From NCBI GenBank assembly GCA_003152315.1, contig PLZV01000020.1, positions 34,530 to 71,994 of the forward strand: a stretch of DNA of 37,465 nt, written 5' to 3'. This DNA is from Verrucomicrobiota bacterium (lineage in GTDB: Bacteria; Verrucomicrobiota; Verrucomicrobiia; Palsa-1439). Under the pieces are notes generated by a model. The model saw nothing but the letters and a program-made list of their open reading frames with translations. It did no database searches and was not told where the DNA came from. The position numbers were made by a program, and so were the translations under genes. Positions 1 to 6,460 of this stretch are shown here, in pieces. Every line of letters begins with the position of its first letter. Within the stretch, counting starts at the first letter, position 1.

Positions 1-306
1 TTCCTCGACGTCGGCGGCGGGGCGACTCCCGAACAGGTCACCGAGGCCTTCAAGATTCTGGTGTCCGACAAGAGCGTGAAGGGCATCCTCGTGAATATCT
101 TCGGCGGAATCATGAAATGCGATGTGATCGCCAATGGCATCCTCACTGCCGTCAAGCAGGTGAACGTCAGCGTGCCGCTGGTCGTCCGCCTCGAAGGCAC
201 CAACGTCGAATTGGGTAAAAAGATTTTGAAAGAAAGCGGCCTCGCCATCATTCCCGCGGACTCGATGGCCGATGCCGCGCAGAAGATCGTCCAGGCCGCG
301 AAGTAA
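1..306 (+). CDS. sucC: Succinyl-CoA ligase (ADP-forming) subunit beta, C-terminal part
   Basis: Only the last 101 residues are present; the gene runs off the left edge. The visible part opens with FLDVGGGAT and continues through a [16 protein letters not shown] block, both typical of the C-terminal CoA-ligase domain of SucC. The beta subunit carries the ATP-grasp domain and the succinate site. With SucD it makes ATP from succinyl-CoA in the TCA cycle in the cytoplasm. It is followed after 6 bases by a 67-aa ORF and then sucD, so all three should be cotranscribed. Identification is firm because of the motif and the adjacent sucD. Confidence 0.95.
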   Translation, partial: FLDVGGGATPEQVTEAFKILVSDKSVKGILVNIFGGIMKCDVIANGILTAVKQVNVSVPLVVRLEGTNVELGKKILKESGLAIIPADSMADAAQKIVQAAK

Positions 307-312
307 CCGAAC

Positions 313-516
313 ATGAAACTCTATCTTTACTACGAAAACGTCCAGCACCCGTTGGTGGTCGATATTCCCGACAGCGAAGTCGATGGATACCTGCAGGAAT
401 ACGAGGAAGCGCTGCATGATACCTCCGTCGAGACCTTCCAATGGAAGAACTCCAGCTTCCGCATCGGCGGCCTGATGGCCATCGTCCATGAGAAACACGC
501 CACGGTGCGTCCATGA
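313..516 (+). CDS. Small hypothetical protein (67 aa) between sucC and sucD
   Basis: I do not recognise the family. The 67-aa product is acidic in its middle, with no signal peptide or membrane segment. It looks like a small cytosolic alpha/beta fold with short hydrophobic strands (KLYLYY near the N-terminus, [12 protein letters not shown] near the end). It starts 6 bases after the sucC stop. Its TGA (514-516) overlaps the sucD ATG (513-515) as ATGA, so sucD translation is probably coupled to it. No strong Shine-Dalgarno precedes it. Position suggests a role in assembly or regulation of succinyl-CoA ligase, but that is inference. It is real rather than spurious because it fills the gap exactly and keeps the coupling. 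Confidence 0.75.
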   Translation: MKLYLYYENVQHPLVVDIPDSEVDGYLQEYEEALHDTSVETFQWKNSSFRIGGLMAIVHEKHATVRP

Positions 517-1394
517 GCATCCTGGTCGACCAGAACACACGGCTGATCGTCCAGGGCATCACCGGCACCGCCGGTAAATTCCACGCCGAGCAATGTCTCA
601 AATACGGGACGACGCTCGTTGGTGGCGTCACTCCAGGCCGCGGTGGGGAAGCCATTGAACTCGACTCGCAGAAAATTCCCGTGTTCAACACCGTCAGCGC
701 GGCCGTGCGCGAGACAGCCGCGAATGTCTCCTGCATCTTCGTGCCCGCCCCGTTTGCGGCCGACGCGATCCTCGAGGCGGCGGACGCGGATATCCCGTTG
801 ATCATCGCGATCACCGAAGGCATTCCCGTGCTCGACATGGTCCGCGTGAAACGCGCACTGCAAGGCACGGACGTGAGGCTCATCGGCCCGAATTGCCCGG
901 GGATCATTACCCCGGGGGCCTGCAAAATCGGCATCATGCCCGGTTATATCCATAAGACCGGCCCGGTCGGCGTGATCTCCCGCAGCGGCACGCTTACGTA
1001 CGAAGCGGTTTGGCAGCTCAGCTCGCGCGGCCTCGGCCAGTCCACCTGCATTGGCATTGGCGGCGATCCCGTCAAGGGCCTCGACTTCATCGATCTACTG
1101 GAAATGTTTGAGACCGACCCGCAGACGGAAGCCGTCATCGTCATCGGCGAAATTGGCGGCAACGCGGAGGAAGAGGCGGCGCGCTGGATCAAGGACAATT
1201 TCACCAAGCCCGTTGCGGCGTTCATTGCCGGGGCGACCGCGCCGAAAGGCCGCCGCATGGGCCACGCCGGCGCGATTATCAGCGGCGGCAGCGGTTCCGC
1301 CGCGGACAAGATCAAGGCCCTCGAATCCTGCGGCATCGCCGTCGCCAAAACGCCCGCCGAAATGGGCGAGACGCTCGTCAGGCTGATGAAGTAA
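513..1394 (+). CDS. sucD: Succinyl-CoA ligase (ADP-forming) subunit alpha
   Basis: The 293-aa product is the normal length for SucD. The N-terminal CoA-binding Rossmann domain contains [10 protein letters not shown] (residues 15-24). The [11 protein letters not shown] block (125-135) and SRSGTLTYE (157-165) are family signatures. The phosphorylated active-site histidine is H251 in the [10 protein letters not shown] motif. The protein forms the catalytic complex with SucC and converts succinyl-CoA, ADP and phosphate to succinate, CoA and ATP. The start overlaps the stop of the preceding 67-aa ORF by four bases. Nothing is missing or odd in the sequence. Confidence 0.97.
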   Translation: MSILVDQNTRLIVQGITGTAGKFHAEQCLKYGTTLVGGVTPGRGGEAIELDSQKIPVFNTVSAAVRETAANVSCIFVPAPFAADAILEAADADIPLIIAITEGIPVLDMVRVKRALQGTDVRLIGPNCPGIITPGACKIGIMPGYIHKTGPVGVISRSGTLTYEAVWQLSSRGLGQSTCIGIGGDPVKGLDFIDLLEMFETDPQTEAVIVIGEIGGNAEEEAARWIKDNFTKPVAAFIAGATAPKGRRMGHAGAIISGGSGSAADKIKALESCGIAVAKTPAEMGETLVRLMK

Positions 1395-1425
1395 GTTGGA
1401 GGTTGCCGGGTCATTCCGTCCATCC

Positions 1426-2055
1426 ATGGAACAGCACGAATCCACAACGACATCGGCCACGCGTCGCACGATCCCACACGAGGAATTGATGCAACTCCCG
1501 ATTGTGCGGTATCGCGGTGCGATCCATTTCATTGAGACCGAAGACCAGCTGCGCCGCGCCTTGCAGGAGATCCGCTGCGAGCACGTGGTGGGATTCGACA
1601 CGGAGACCCGTCCGACGTTTCGCAAAGGTCAGTTCCATGCCCCCAGCCTCGTGCAGGTCGCGACGGGACACGCCGTACACCTTTTTCAACTCGCCAGGTT
1701 GGATTGTTCGCACGCACTGGCGGAGGTGTTCGGAAACGCGCAGATCATCAAGGCGGGCGTGGCCCTGGCGCGGGATCTCTCGGAGCTGCAAAAGCTGTTT
1801 CCGTTCAAGCCGGAAAATGTGGTCGATCTTGGCGATATCGCCAAGCACCGTGGAATGGCGCAAACGGGTTTGCGCAACCTGACGGGATTGTTTCTCGGCG
1901 GCCGCATCACGAAAGGCCCGCAAACGTCGAACTGGTCGCAACCGACCCTCTCGCCAAAACAACAACTGTACGCGGCCACGGATGCCTGGGCCTGCCGCGA
2001 GCTGTACTTGCGCTTTGAGAATCTCGGTTGGCTGCCGGCCTCGCAACACCCGTAA
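1426..2055 (+). CDS. RNase D-like 3'-5' exonuclease (DEDDy family)
   Basis: The protein is a single DEDDy exonuclease domain of about 209 aa. The catalytic residues are visible: D58 and E60 in VGFDTET, D117 in ALARDLSEL, and Y182/D186 in YAATDAW. Full RNase D carries C-terminal HRDC domains, which are absent here, so this is the short single-domain type. It should trim RNA or DNA 3' ends using two metal ions. The start is uncertain. ATG 1426 is chosen; a TTG at 1396 gives ten more residues, and ATG 1489 has a GAGGA five bases upstream and would still keep the whole fold. It begins about 30 bases after sucD and may be cotranscribed. Confidence 0.85.
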   Translation: MEQHESTTTSATRRTIPHEELMQLPIVRYRGAIHFIETEDQLRRALQEIRCEHVVGFDTETRPTFRKGQFHAPSLVQVATGHAVHLFQLARLDCSHALAEVFGNAQIIKAGVALARDLSELQKLFPFKPENVVDLGDIAKHRGMAQTGLRNLTGLFLGGRITKGPQTSNWSQPTLSPKQQLYAATDAWACRELYLRFENLGWLPASQHP

Positions 2056-2132
2056 TTGAAGCCGCTAACCACACAGCCGCAATATATTACAGCGTGCTGT
2101 TTCTCTCATTCCGAGAAAGTCGCAAGTAGTAG

Positions 2133-2160
2133 TTGATATTCCTGCGCTTTGATGTATCGT
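2133..2160 (+). promoter_or_regulatory. Possible sigma-70 promoter for the RRM gene
   Basis: TTGATA (2133-2138) and TATCGT (2155-2160) are separated by 16 bases. The -10 matches only four of six consensus positions. It would place transcription start near 2167 and give a leader of about 135 bases containing the 2226-2268 hairpin. The call is weak. Confidence 0.25.
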
Positions 2161-2225
2161 GTGAACCGCTAGCAGAGAGATGCAGTCCGCAGTGAGATTG
2201 GTAGATTGTCAGTCAGGCCTCGTAG

Positions 2226-2268
2226 CTCGGTGACAGTCCGAAACCCGAAAACGGGAACAGTCACTGAG
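2226..2268 (+). promoter_or_regulatory. Two-tier stem-loop in the 5' leader of the RRM gene
   Basis: CTCGGTGAC (2226-2234) can pair with GTCACTGAG (2260-2268), nine pairs with one G-U. Inside it, CCCG (2244-2247) and CGGG (2252-2255) close an AAAA loop. The structure ends 34 bases before the start codon. The gene has no clear Shine-Dalgarno but an A-rich stretch before its ATG. A role in autoregulation or temperature control is inference. Confidence 0.4.
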
Positions 2269-2302
2269 ACCTCCTTCCGCAGCAGAAAGAATAAACAAAC
2301 TA

Positions 2303-2623
2303 ATGGCTACCAAGCTATTCGTAGGCAACCTATCGTTCAATACCACTGAGGGCGACATCCTCGACCTGTTCAAACAGGCGGGCAACGTCAGCAGCTGCGA
2401 ACTCATCATGGACAAATTCACGGGCAAGTCCCGCGGCTTTGCGTTCGTCCAGATGGGCACGCAGGAAGAGGCCACCAAGGCCATCACCGATTTCAACGGC
2501 AAGGAATTGGACGGTCGCGCGTTGACCGTGAACGAAGCCAAACCCCGTGAAGAGCGTCCTCGTGGCGACTTCGGTGGTGGTGGCGGCGGTCGCGGCGGCA
2601 AGCGCGAGTTCAGCCGTCGTTAA
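2303..2623 (+). CDS. Single-RRM RNA-binding protein with glycine/arginine-rich tail
   Basis: The 106-aa protein is one RNA recognition motif followed by a short Gly/Arg tail. RNP2 is LFVGNL (5-10) and RNP1 is RGFAFVQM (44-51), with the aromatic residues F6, F46 and F48 that stack on RNA. The tail (about 88-106) is rich in Gly and Arg and ends in basic residues. The architecture matches the small bacterial Rbp family known from cyanobacteria, where several members are cold-induced RNA chaperones; function here is by homology. The gene is monocistronic, with its own leader and a strong terminator. Confidence 0.93.
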   Translation: MATKLFVGNLSFNTTEGDILDLFKQAGNVSSCELIMDKFTGKSRGFAFVQMGTQEEATKAITDFNGKELDGRALTVNEAKPREERPRGDFGGGGGGRGGKREFSRR

Positions 2624-2648
2624 TTCGACAGCCGAACGAAAGTTTACG

Positions 2649-2681
2649 AAAAGAGCGTCCCAATTCGGGGCGCTCTTTTTC
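2649..2681 (+). terminator. Rho-independent terminator after the RRM gene
   Basis: AAGAGCG (2651-2657) pairs with CGCTCTT (2671-2677). The stem continues with a T-G wobble and CCC/GGG around the loop AATTC (2662-2666). It is followed directly by a T-run and CTTTC. This is a textbook intrinsic terminator 25 bases after the stop codon. Confidence 0.92.
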
Positions 2682-2736
2682 TTTCTGAAACCGATCGCCA
2701 TAACCACACATCCCATACGAAACAGGAGAACAACAC

Positions 2737-3195
2737 ATGAAATCCAAGACCATCTACTCTCTCGATCTCACACAACGTCCGCCGCGCAGCCCGCGTGTGC
2801 GGCTTGGTGGTTACGCCATCCTCCCCCGTTGCCTCGACAAGGGCCGGGCGCTGCTGGTCGGTAAGAACGGGGAATACAATTACGATTGTCCGCTCGACCA
2901 ACGTGTCCTGGAGTTTGCGGGCATCAAGGGCGACGACCTCAAAAAACAATTGGCGCTCGGCAAAAGCGACAGCGAAATCCTGACGTGGATCAGCGCCAAC
3001 TCCACCACCAAGCCCCAACCCTGGCAAATCGCGCAATGGAGCGCGTTTGCGGATCAACGCGGGCCGAACGACGTGGACACGCGCGAGTTCTACACCGGTG
3101 TGCTGGCAAAACTCAGCAAGGATCGGGAAGACATCCTTGGCTGGTTCGACCTGCTCGATTTGGACGATTACGTGAGCTTCGGCGGCAAGGCCTGA
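2737..3195 (+). CDS. DUF5069 domain-containing protein
   Basis: The 152-aa protein has the characteristic N-terminus of the DUF5069 family (DLTQRPPRSPRVRLGGY, then ILPRCLDKGRA). The rest is a small cytosolic helical protein with repeated acidic/aromatic stretches near the C-terminus (DILGWFDLLDLDDY). The biochemical function of the family is not known to me. AGGAG (2724-2728) lies 8 bases before the ATG and fixes the start. The RRM terminator precedes it, so it has its own promoter, and a stem-loop at 3230-3260 follows. Confidence 0.88.
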   Translation: MKSKTIYSLDLTQRPPRSPRVRLGGYAILPRCLDKGRALLVGKNGEYNYDCPLDQRVLEFAGIKGDDLKKQLALGKSDSEILTWISANSTTKPQPWQIAQWSAFADQRGPNDVDTREFYTGVLAKLSKDREDILGWFDLLDLDDYVSFGGKA

Positions 3196-3229
3196 GCCGC
3201 GCAGTCAATCAGGCAACGGAAAGCAAAAG

Positions 3230-3260
3230 GGGCGCCTCATGCTTGCGGCACGAGGCGCCC
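3230..3260 (-). terminator. Terminator-like stem-loop between convergent genes
   Basis: GGGCGCCTC (3230-3238) pairs perfectly with GAGGCGCCC (3252-3260). Read leftward, the stem is followed by CTTTTGCTTTCC, a usable U-rich tail, so it most likely terminates the leftward 168-aa gene. Rightward there is only GTGATTTGT, so termination of the DUF5069 gene would be weaker. Confidence 0.65.
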
Positions 3261-3341
3261 GTGATTTGTAGTGTTGACGATCTGGCTGCTGCCCTCGTCC
3301 ATCGGTTCACCGGCCTTCGGACGGGACTCGCTCCACGTGGC

Positions 3342-3848
3342 TTACATGCGGCCCCCGCCCCTGATTTTCCTTTTCCCGTGCCAGGCCTGCATGGCCAGCG
3401 CAAGTTTCTGGCGATGCTCTTCCGAAAATGCGCGCTTGGGTTTTCTGGACACCGAAGAGGTCACCACAACCCTCGCATTCGCAGGGTCGTCAGGACTGCC
3501 GTGCATCACATGGGTCTTCCATTCACCATAATGCCGGTCCTGCCATTCCGTCACAGCCCGTTTCCAACCAATATCATGGCCCCTCTTCTCGCTTTCGATC
3601 CACTTGTAGCTTTCGATTTCCTGTTGCTGGGACCAGAGGATTTCGAACAAGGGATGCAGGATACCTTGGTCACGAAGAGCGCGCTTCCAGGTCACGAAAT
3701 ATCTCTGTCCCCATTCCTCGCTGGCGCGCTTCCAGCCGATGTCCTGACCTGCCTTCTCGCTTTCGATCCAACGATATCTTTCAATCTCCTCTCGCTGCGA
3801 CCGAATCAATTCAGCGAGAGGGTTTCTGTTTTCTAATCTGTCCTTCAT
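3342..3848 (-). CDS. Hypothetical protein with tandem 38-residue repeats and basic NUMOD3-like tail
   Basis: I cannot name this 168-aa protein. It contains two copies of a 38-residue unit (18-55 and 74-111), spaced by 56 residues and about 63% identical. Each copy has the core WIESEK-G-DIGWKRA and a later EW...W. The units are helical and rich in W, E and K. The C-terminus (135-161) is strongly basic and contains FSEEHRQKLALAMQAW, which resembles the NUMOD3-type DNA-binding helix of homing-endonuclease and phage proteins. That resemblance is from memory only. CCTCCTT at 3858-3864 (AAGGAGG on the coding strand), 9 bases from the ATG, gives a near-ideal Shine-Dalgarno. This strand is chosen over the long open frame opposite because of the repeats and this site. 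Confidence 0.7.
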   Translation of the reverse strand: MKDRLENRNPLAELIRSQREEIERYRWIESEKAGQDIGWKRASEEWGQRYFVTWKRALRDQGILHPLFEILWSQQQEIESYKWIESEKRGHDIGWKRAVTEWQDRHYGEWKTHVMHGSPDDPANARVVVTSSVSRKPKRAFSEEHRQKLALAMQAWHGKRKIRGGGRM

Positions 3849-3865
3849 TTCGCCCCCCCTCCTTG

Positions 3866-4055
3866 AAGGGCTGCAGCAGGTTTCTGTTTAGCAAGAAATA
3901 AACCGTACTTCATGCGACCGTACGCACCACACTATGCAGGTACTTCAAGGTGAATCGGTTACAACACGGCATCTTTTCTGAAAACACCTGATGCGCCGCC
4001 CTTGACCTGTTTGCTTCTGTCCAAGGTGTGTAAAACAATCACAAGAGGAGACACG
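3866..4055. other. Intergenic region between divergent small genes
   Basis: This is the upstream half of a 500-base stretch between the 168-aa gene and mscS. No ORF with a ribosome site is seen before 4056. TTGACC at 4002-4007 could be a -35 element, but the only plausible -10 (TAAAAC, 4031) is 23 bases away, too far. Direct copies of CCGTAC occur near 3904 and 3920. Nothing else is recognised. Confidence 0.4.
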
Positions 4056-4207
4056 ATGGACCTTCTGAACGCGAAGCGTCAGTCACTTGCAAATACCCAG
4101 GACTTGGTCGATAGTAGCTCGTGAGACTGCAGGCGCAGTCACCTGTGGTTCAGCAAATTGTTGCTCTTCAGCGTGAGATCGTTCTTTTAAGACGTTATCT
4201 TGATTAG
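4056..4207 (+). CDS. Two tiny coupled ORFs (22 and 28 codons), possibly one frameshifted 50-aa gene
   Basis: ATG 4056 has AGAGGAG five bases upstream and opens a 22-aa ORF (MDLLNAKRQSLANTQDLVDSSS) ending at TGA 4122-4124. GTG 4121-4123 overlaps that stop as GTGA and opens a 28-aa ORF ending at TAG 4205-4207. Its product (VRLQAQSPVVQQIVALQREI, then VLLRRYLD) looks like an amphipathic helix. Either these are two coupled microproteins, or one 50-aa protein lost a base near 4115-4121. I do not recognise either part. A hairpin GACTGC/GCAGTC (4125-4140) lies just after the first stop. The strong ribosome site supports translation. Confidence 0.4.
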
Positions 4208-4289
4208 GGCGCAGCCGTAAGGGAAAAGGCATGAAACAAACCAAAAATGCCCCGTTCACGACTCGGTGAAATCACCTGCGGCTGCGCTC
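4207..4289 (+). ncRNA. Candidate three-way-junction structured RNA
   Basis: An outer stem pairs 4207-4217 with 4279-4289 (11 pairs, one G-U; core GCGCAGCCG/CGGCTGCGC). Inside it are GGCAT (4228-4232) with ATGCC (4247-4251), and TTCAC (4255-4259) with GTGAA (4266-4270). It begins at the stop codon of the tiny ORFs and ends 60 bases before mscS, which is read from the other strand. The strand of the RNA is not fixed by the sequence. It could be a riboregulator, a processing site or part of a repeat; I match it to no known family. Confidence 0.35.
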
Positions 4290-4349
4290 CTTCTTTGAGG
4301 TTCGTCCCTTCAGAAAGCCTGCCAGCACAGCCAGAAACAGACTCCGGGT

Positions 4350-5219
4350 CTACATCGACTTGACTTCGACGCGGACAGGCTCCTTGAGGTGGAGTTCGCG
4401 CTGGGGGAACGGAATCTCAATACCGTGGTGCTTAAACTTGTCCCAGATAGCAAAGTTTAACTGGCTTTCGAGTGAGCCCGCCCGGTGCGCCATATCTGAC
4501 GACCACACTCGCAGTTCAAAGTTGAGCGAGCTTTCGCCGAATTCCTTGAAGACCACCCCGGGGGCAGGGCTCTTGAGTACATTCGGGTTGGCATCGGCAA
4601 CTTCGAGGAGAAGTTTTTCCACCAGGTGCGGATCACTGCCGTAGCTTACCCCGACGCTGATGCGAAAGCGCACACGTGGGTCGATGTGCGTCCAATTGAC
4701 AACGCGGCCAGAAATGAACTCAGAATTTGGCACGATGACCATGATATTGTCATTGGTCAGAACATGCGTGGCGCGGGCGCCGATGCGTTCGACCTTCCCC
4801 ACGGTGTTGTTGCCAAGATCAACACGGTCGCCAACCTGGATCGGCCGTTCGGCAAGAATGATCAACCCGCTGACGAAGTTGCTGACGATGGTTTGAAGCC
4901 CGAACCCGATCCCAACGCCCAGCGCGCCCGCAATGACCGCCAGGGAACTGAGGTTCACGCCCACCGTTTCCAAGCCGATGAGCATCCCTAGCACCAGCAC
5001 GATATAACCCACAATCCGCGCGATGGCATATTGCTGGCCGACGTCGAGCTTGGTGCGTGCGAGCACACGCGTCCGCAAGACGCGGCGAACCAGCCGCGAC
5101 AAGAGGACAACAGCCAATAGAACAACCGTGAACTCCACGATCGTCGCCAGCGAGACCCATGTCTGCCCCAATTGAAACAGCGGCTTGGTGAAGATCCCGA
5201 ATATTTCACTCCAGGTCAT
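4350..5219 (-). CDS. MscS-family small-conductance mechanosensitive channel
   Basis: The 289-aa protein has the standard size and layout of MscS. Two membrane helices lie near residues 21-41 and 68-88. TM3 (about 91-122) contains the Gly/Ala-rich pore helix AGALGVGIGFGLQTIVSNF. The cytosolic beta and alpha/beta domains follow, with PNSEFISGRVVNW and the C-terminal IPFPQR signature. It releases small solutes under hypo-osmotic membrane tension at the inner membrane. It begins four bases after the stop of the upstream oxidoreductase gene, so the two are almost certainly cotranscribed. A functional link to the oxidoreductase is not obvious. Confidence 0.95.
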   Translation of the reverse strand: MTWSEIFGIFTKPLFQLGQTWVSLATIVEFTVVLLAVVLLSRLVRRVLRTRVLARTKLDVGQQYAIARIVGYIVLVLGMLIGLETVGVNLSSLAVIAGALGVGIGFGLQTIVSNFVSGLIILAERPIQVGDRVDLGNNTVGKVERIGARATHVLTNDNIMVIVPNSEFISGRVVNWTHIDPRVRFRISVGVSYGSDPHLVEKLLLEVADANPNVLKSPAPGVVFKEFGESSLNFELRVWSSDMAHRAGSLESQLNFAIWDKFKHHGIEIPFPQRELHLKEPVRVEVKSM

Positions 5220-5223
5220 TCAA

Positions 5224-6360
5224 TCACTTTCCGATGGTGACCCACTTCCGCGTTTTGGCGGATTTTTCGACGGCATCGAGCACGATCTGATCTGCGAGGC
5301 CGTCCTCGAAGGTCGGTTGAACAGAATGTTTGTCTGCCACCGCGTTGATAAAGTCGGCGATCGTGTGGACGAAGGTGTGTTCGTAGCCGATGATGTGACC
5401 CGGCGGCCACCAATTGCCGACGTAGGGATGCACCCCGCCGCCTTGCGTGACCAGGATGTCGCGAAAACCACGGCGATCATCCGGGTCGGCCTCGTTGTAA
5501 TACTTCAGCCGGTTCATGTCCTCGAAATCGAAAACGAGCGACCCCTTGCTGCCGTTCACTTCAATTTGGATGCCGTTCTTGCGGCCGAGTGCGAACCGCG
5601 TGGCTTCAAGGTTGGCGAGCGCCCCATTCTCGAAGCGACCGATGAACATAACCGCGTCATCGACAGTGACCTTGCCCTTCTTGCTCGACTCGCCTGGCAA
5701 TGGCCGTTCCTTGATAAACGTTTCCATCTGGCCGCACACCTCGCTGAACTCGCCGACAAGGTAGCGACCGAGATCAATAATGTGGGCATTGATATCGCCG
5801 TGCGTGCCCGAGCCGGCGATTTTGCTCTGTAGTCGCCAAACCAGTGGAAAGTTAGGATCAACAATCCAATCTTGTGCGTAGCGCGCCCGATAGTGGTAAA
5901 TCCTGCCGAGTTCGCCCGCGGCGATCATCTTCTTTGCCAGAACAATCGCGGGAATCCGCCGGTAGTTGTGGCAAACCATGTTGACGACCCCGGCTTTCTT
6001 CACCGCGTCGACCATCTGTCGTGCCTGCTTCACATCCATGCCGAGAGGTTTTTCGCAGAGGATCGCCTTGCGGGCTTTGGCGGCAGCAATGGCAATCTCG
6101 GCGTGCGTGTCGTTAGGGGTGTTGATGTCCACGATGTCGATGGTCGGATCATTGATGACCTCGCGCCAATCAGTCACAAACTGGTTCCATCCCCAGCGGT
6201 GGCAGGCATTCATTACCCCCGTCCTGTCACGCCCGCAGATGACCCTCATGATTGGGCGGGCCTTGAGGTCGAAGAATTTATCCGCTTTCAGCCACGCGTT
6301 GGAATGTGCGCGGCCCATGAATTTGTAGCCGATCATTCCCACATTCAGGGTCTTTGGCAT
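5224..6360 (-). CDS. Gfo/Idh/MocA-family NAD(P)-dependent oxidoreductase
   Basis: The 378-aa protein has an N-terminal Rossmann fold (VGMIGYKFMGRAHSNAW) and the CEKPLGMD motif whose lysine contacts nicotinamide in this family. A C-terminal alpha/beta substrate domain follows with GSGTHGDINAHIIDLGRYL, a placement typical of sugar or inositol dehydrogenases. Substrate cannot be told from sequence; family members oxidise sugars, cyclitols or glycosides. ATG 6360 is chosen over the upstream frame extension to 6381 because GAGAGG lies seven bases before it. It is the first gene of a two-gene leftward operon with mscS and shares a divergent promoter region with the aminotransferase gene. Confidence 0.92.
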   Translation of the reverse strand: MPKTLNVGMIGYKFMGRAHSNAWLKADKFFDLKARPIMRVICGRDRTGVMNACHRWGWNQFVTDWREVINDPTIDIVDINTPNDTHAEIAIAAAKARKAILCEKPLGMDVKQARQMVDAVKKAGVVNMVCHNYRRIPAIVLAKKMIAAGELGRIYHYRARYAQDWIVDPNFPLVWRLQSKIAGSGTHGDINAHIIDLGRYLVGEFSEVCGQMETFIKERPLPGESSKKGKVTVDDAVMFIGRFENGALANLEATRFALGRKNGIQIEVNGSKGSLVFDFEDMNRLKYYNEADPDDRRGFRDILVTQGGGVHPYVGNWWPPGHIIGYEHTFVHTIADFINAVADKHSVQPTFEDGLADQIVLDAVEKSAKTRKWVTIGK

Positions 6361-6388
6361 TGGCAGGCCTCTCGCTCGCAATAAAGGG

Positions 6389-6415
6389 TTGAGATTTGGT
6401 GCGAAACATTATACT
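6389..6415 (+). promoter_or_regulatory. Possible rightward promoter for the aminotransferase gene
   Basis: TTGAGA (6389-6394) and TATACT (6410-6415) are 15 bases apart, short of the usual 17. The -10 overlaps the TATAAT of the opposite-strand promoter, so the two would compete for polymerase. Confidence 0.35.
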
Positions 6416-6438
6416 CATTGGTTTGCCCCGTTTGTCAC
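6408..6438 (-). promoter_or_regulatory. Leftward promoter for the oxidoreductase-mscS operon
   Basis: On the minus strand a perfect TATAAT lies at 6413-6408. GTGACA (6438-6433), five of six to the -35 consensus, lies 19 bases upstream, a long spacer. Transcription would start near 6400, 40 bases before the ATG. The same bases on the plus strand give TATACT (6410-6415). Confidence 0.5.
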
Positions 6439-6460
6439 GAGAAAAGAGAGGAATATGCCC

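Noticed and set aside
2886-3836. A 316-codon open frame on the plus strand opposite the 168-aa gene
   Set aside because: It begins inside the DUF5069 gene in another frame and crosses the 3230-3260 stem-loop. The opposite strand has internal protein repeats and an ideal Shine-Dalgarno.
4207-4289. Integron attC site
   Set aside because: The inverted repeat resembles one in size, but no GTTRRRY/RYYYAAC core pair and no integrase are present.
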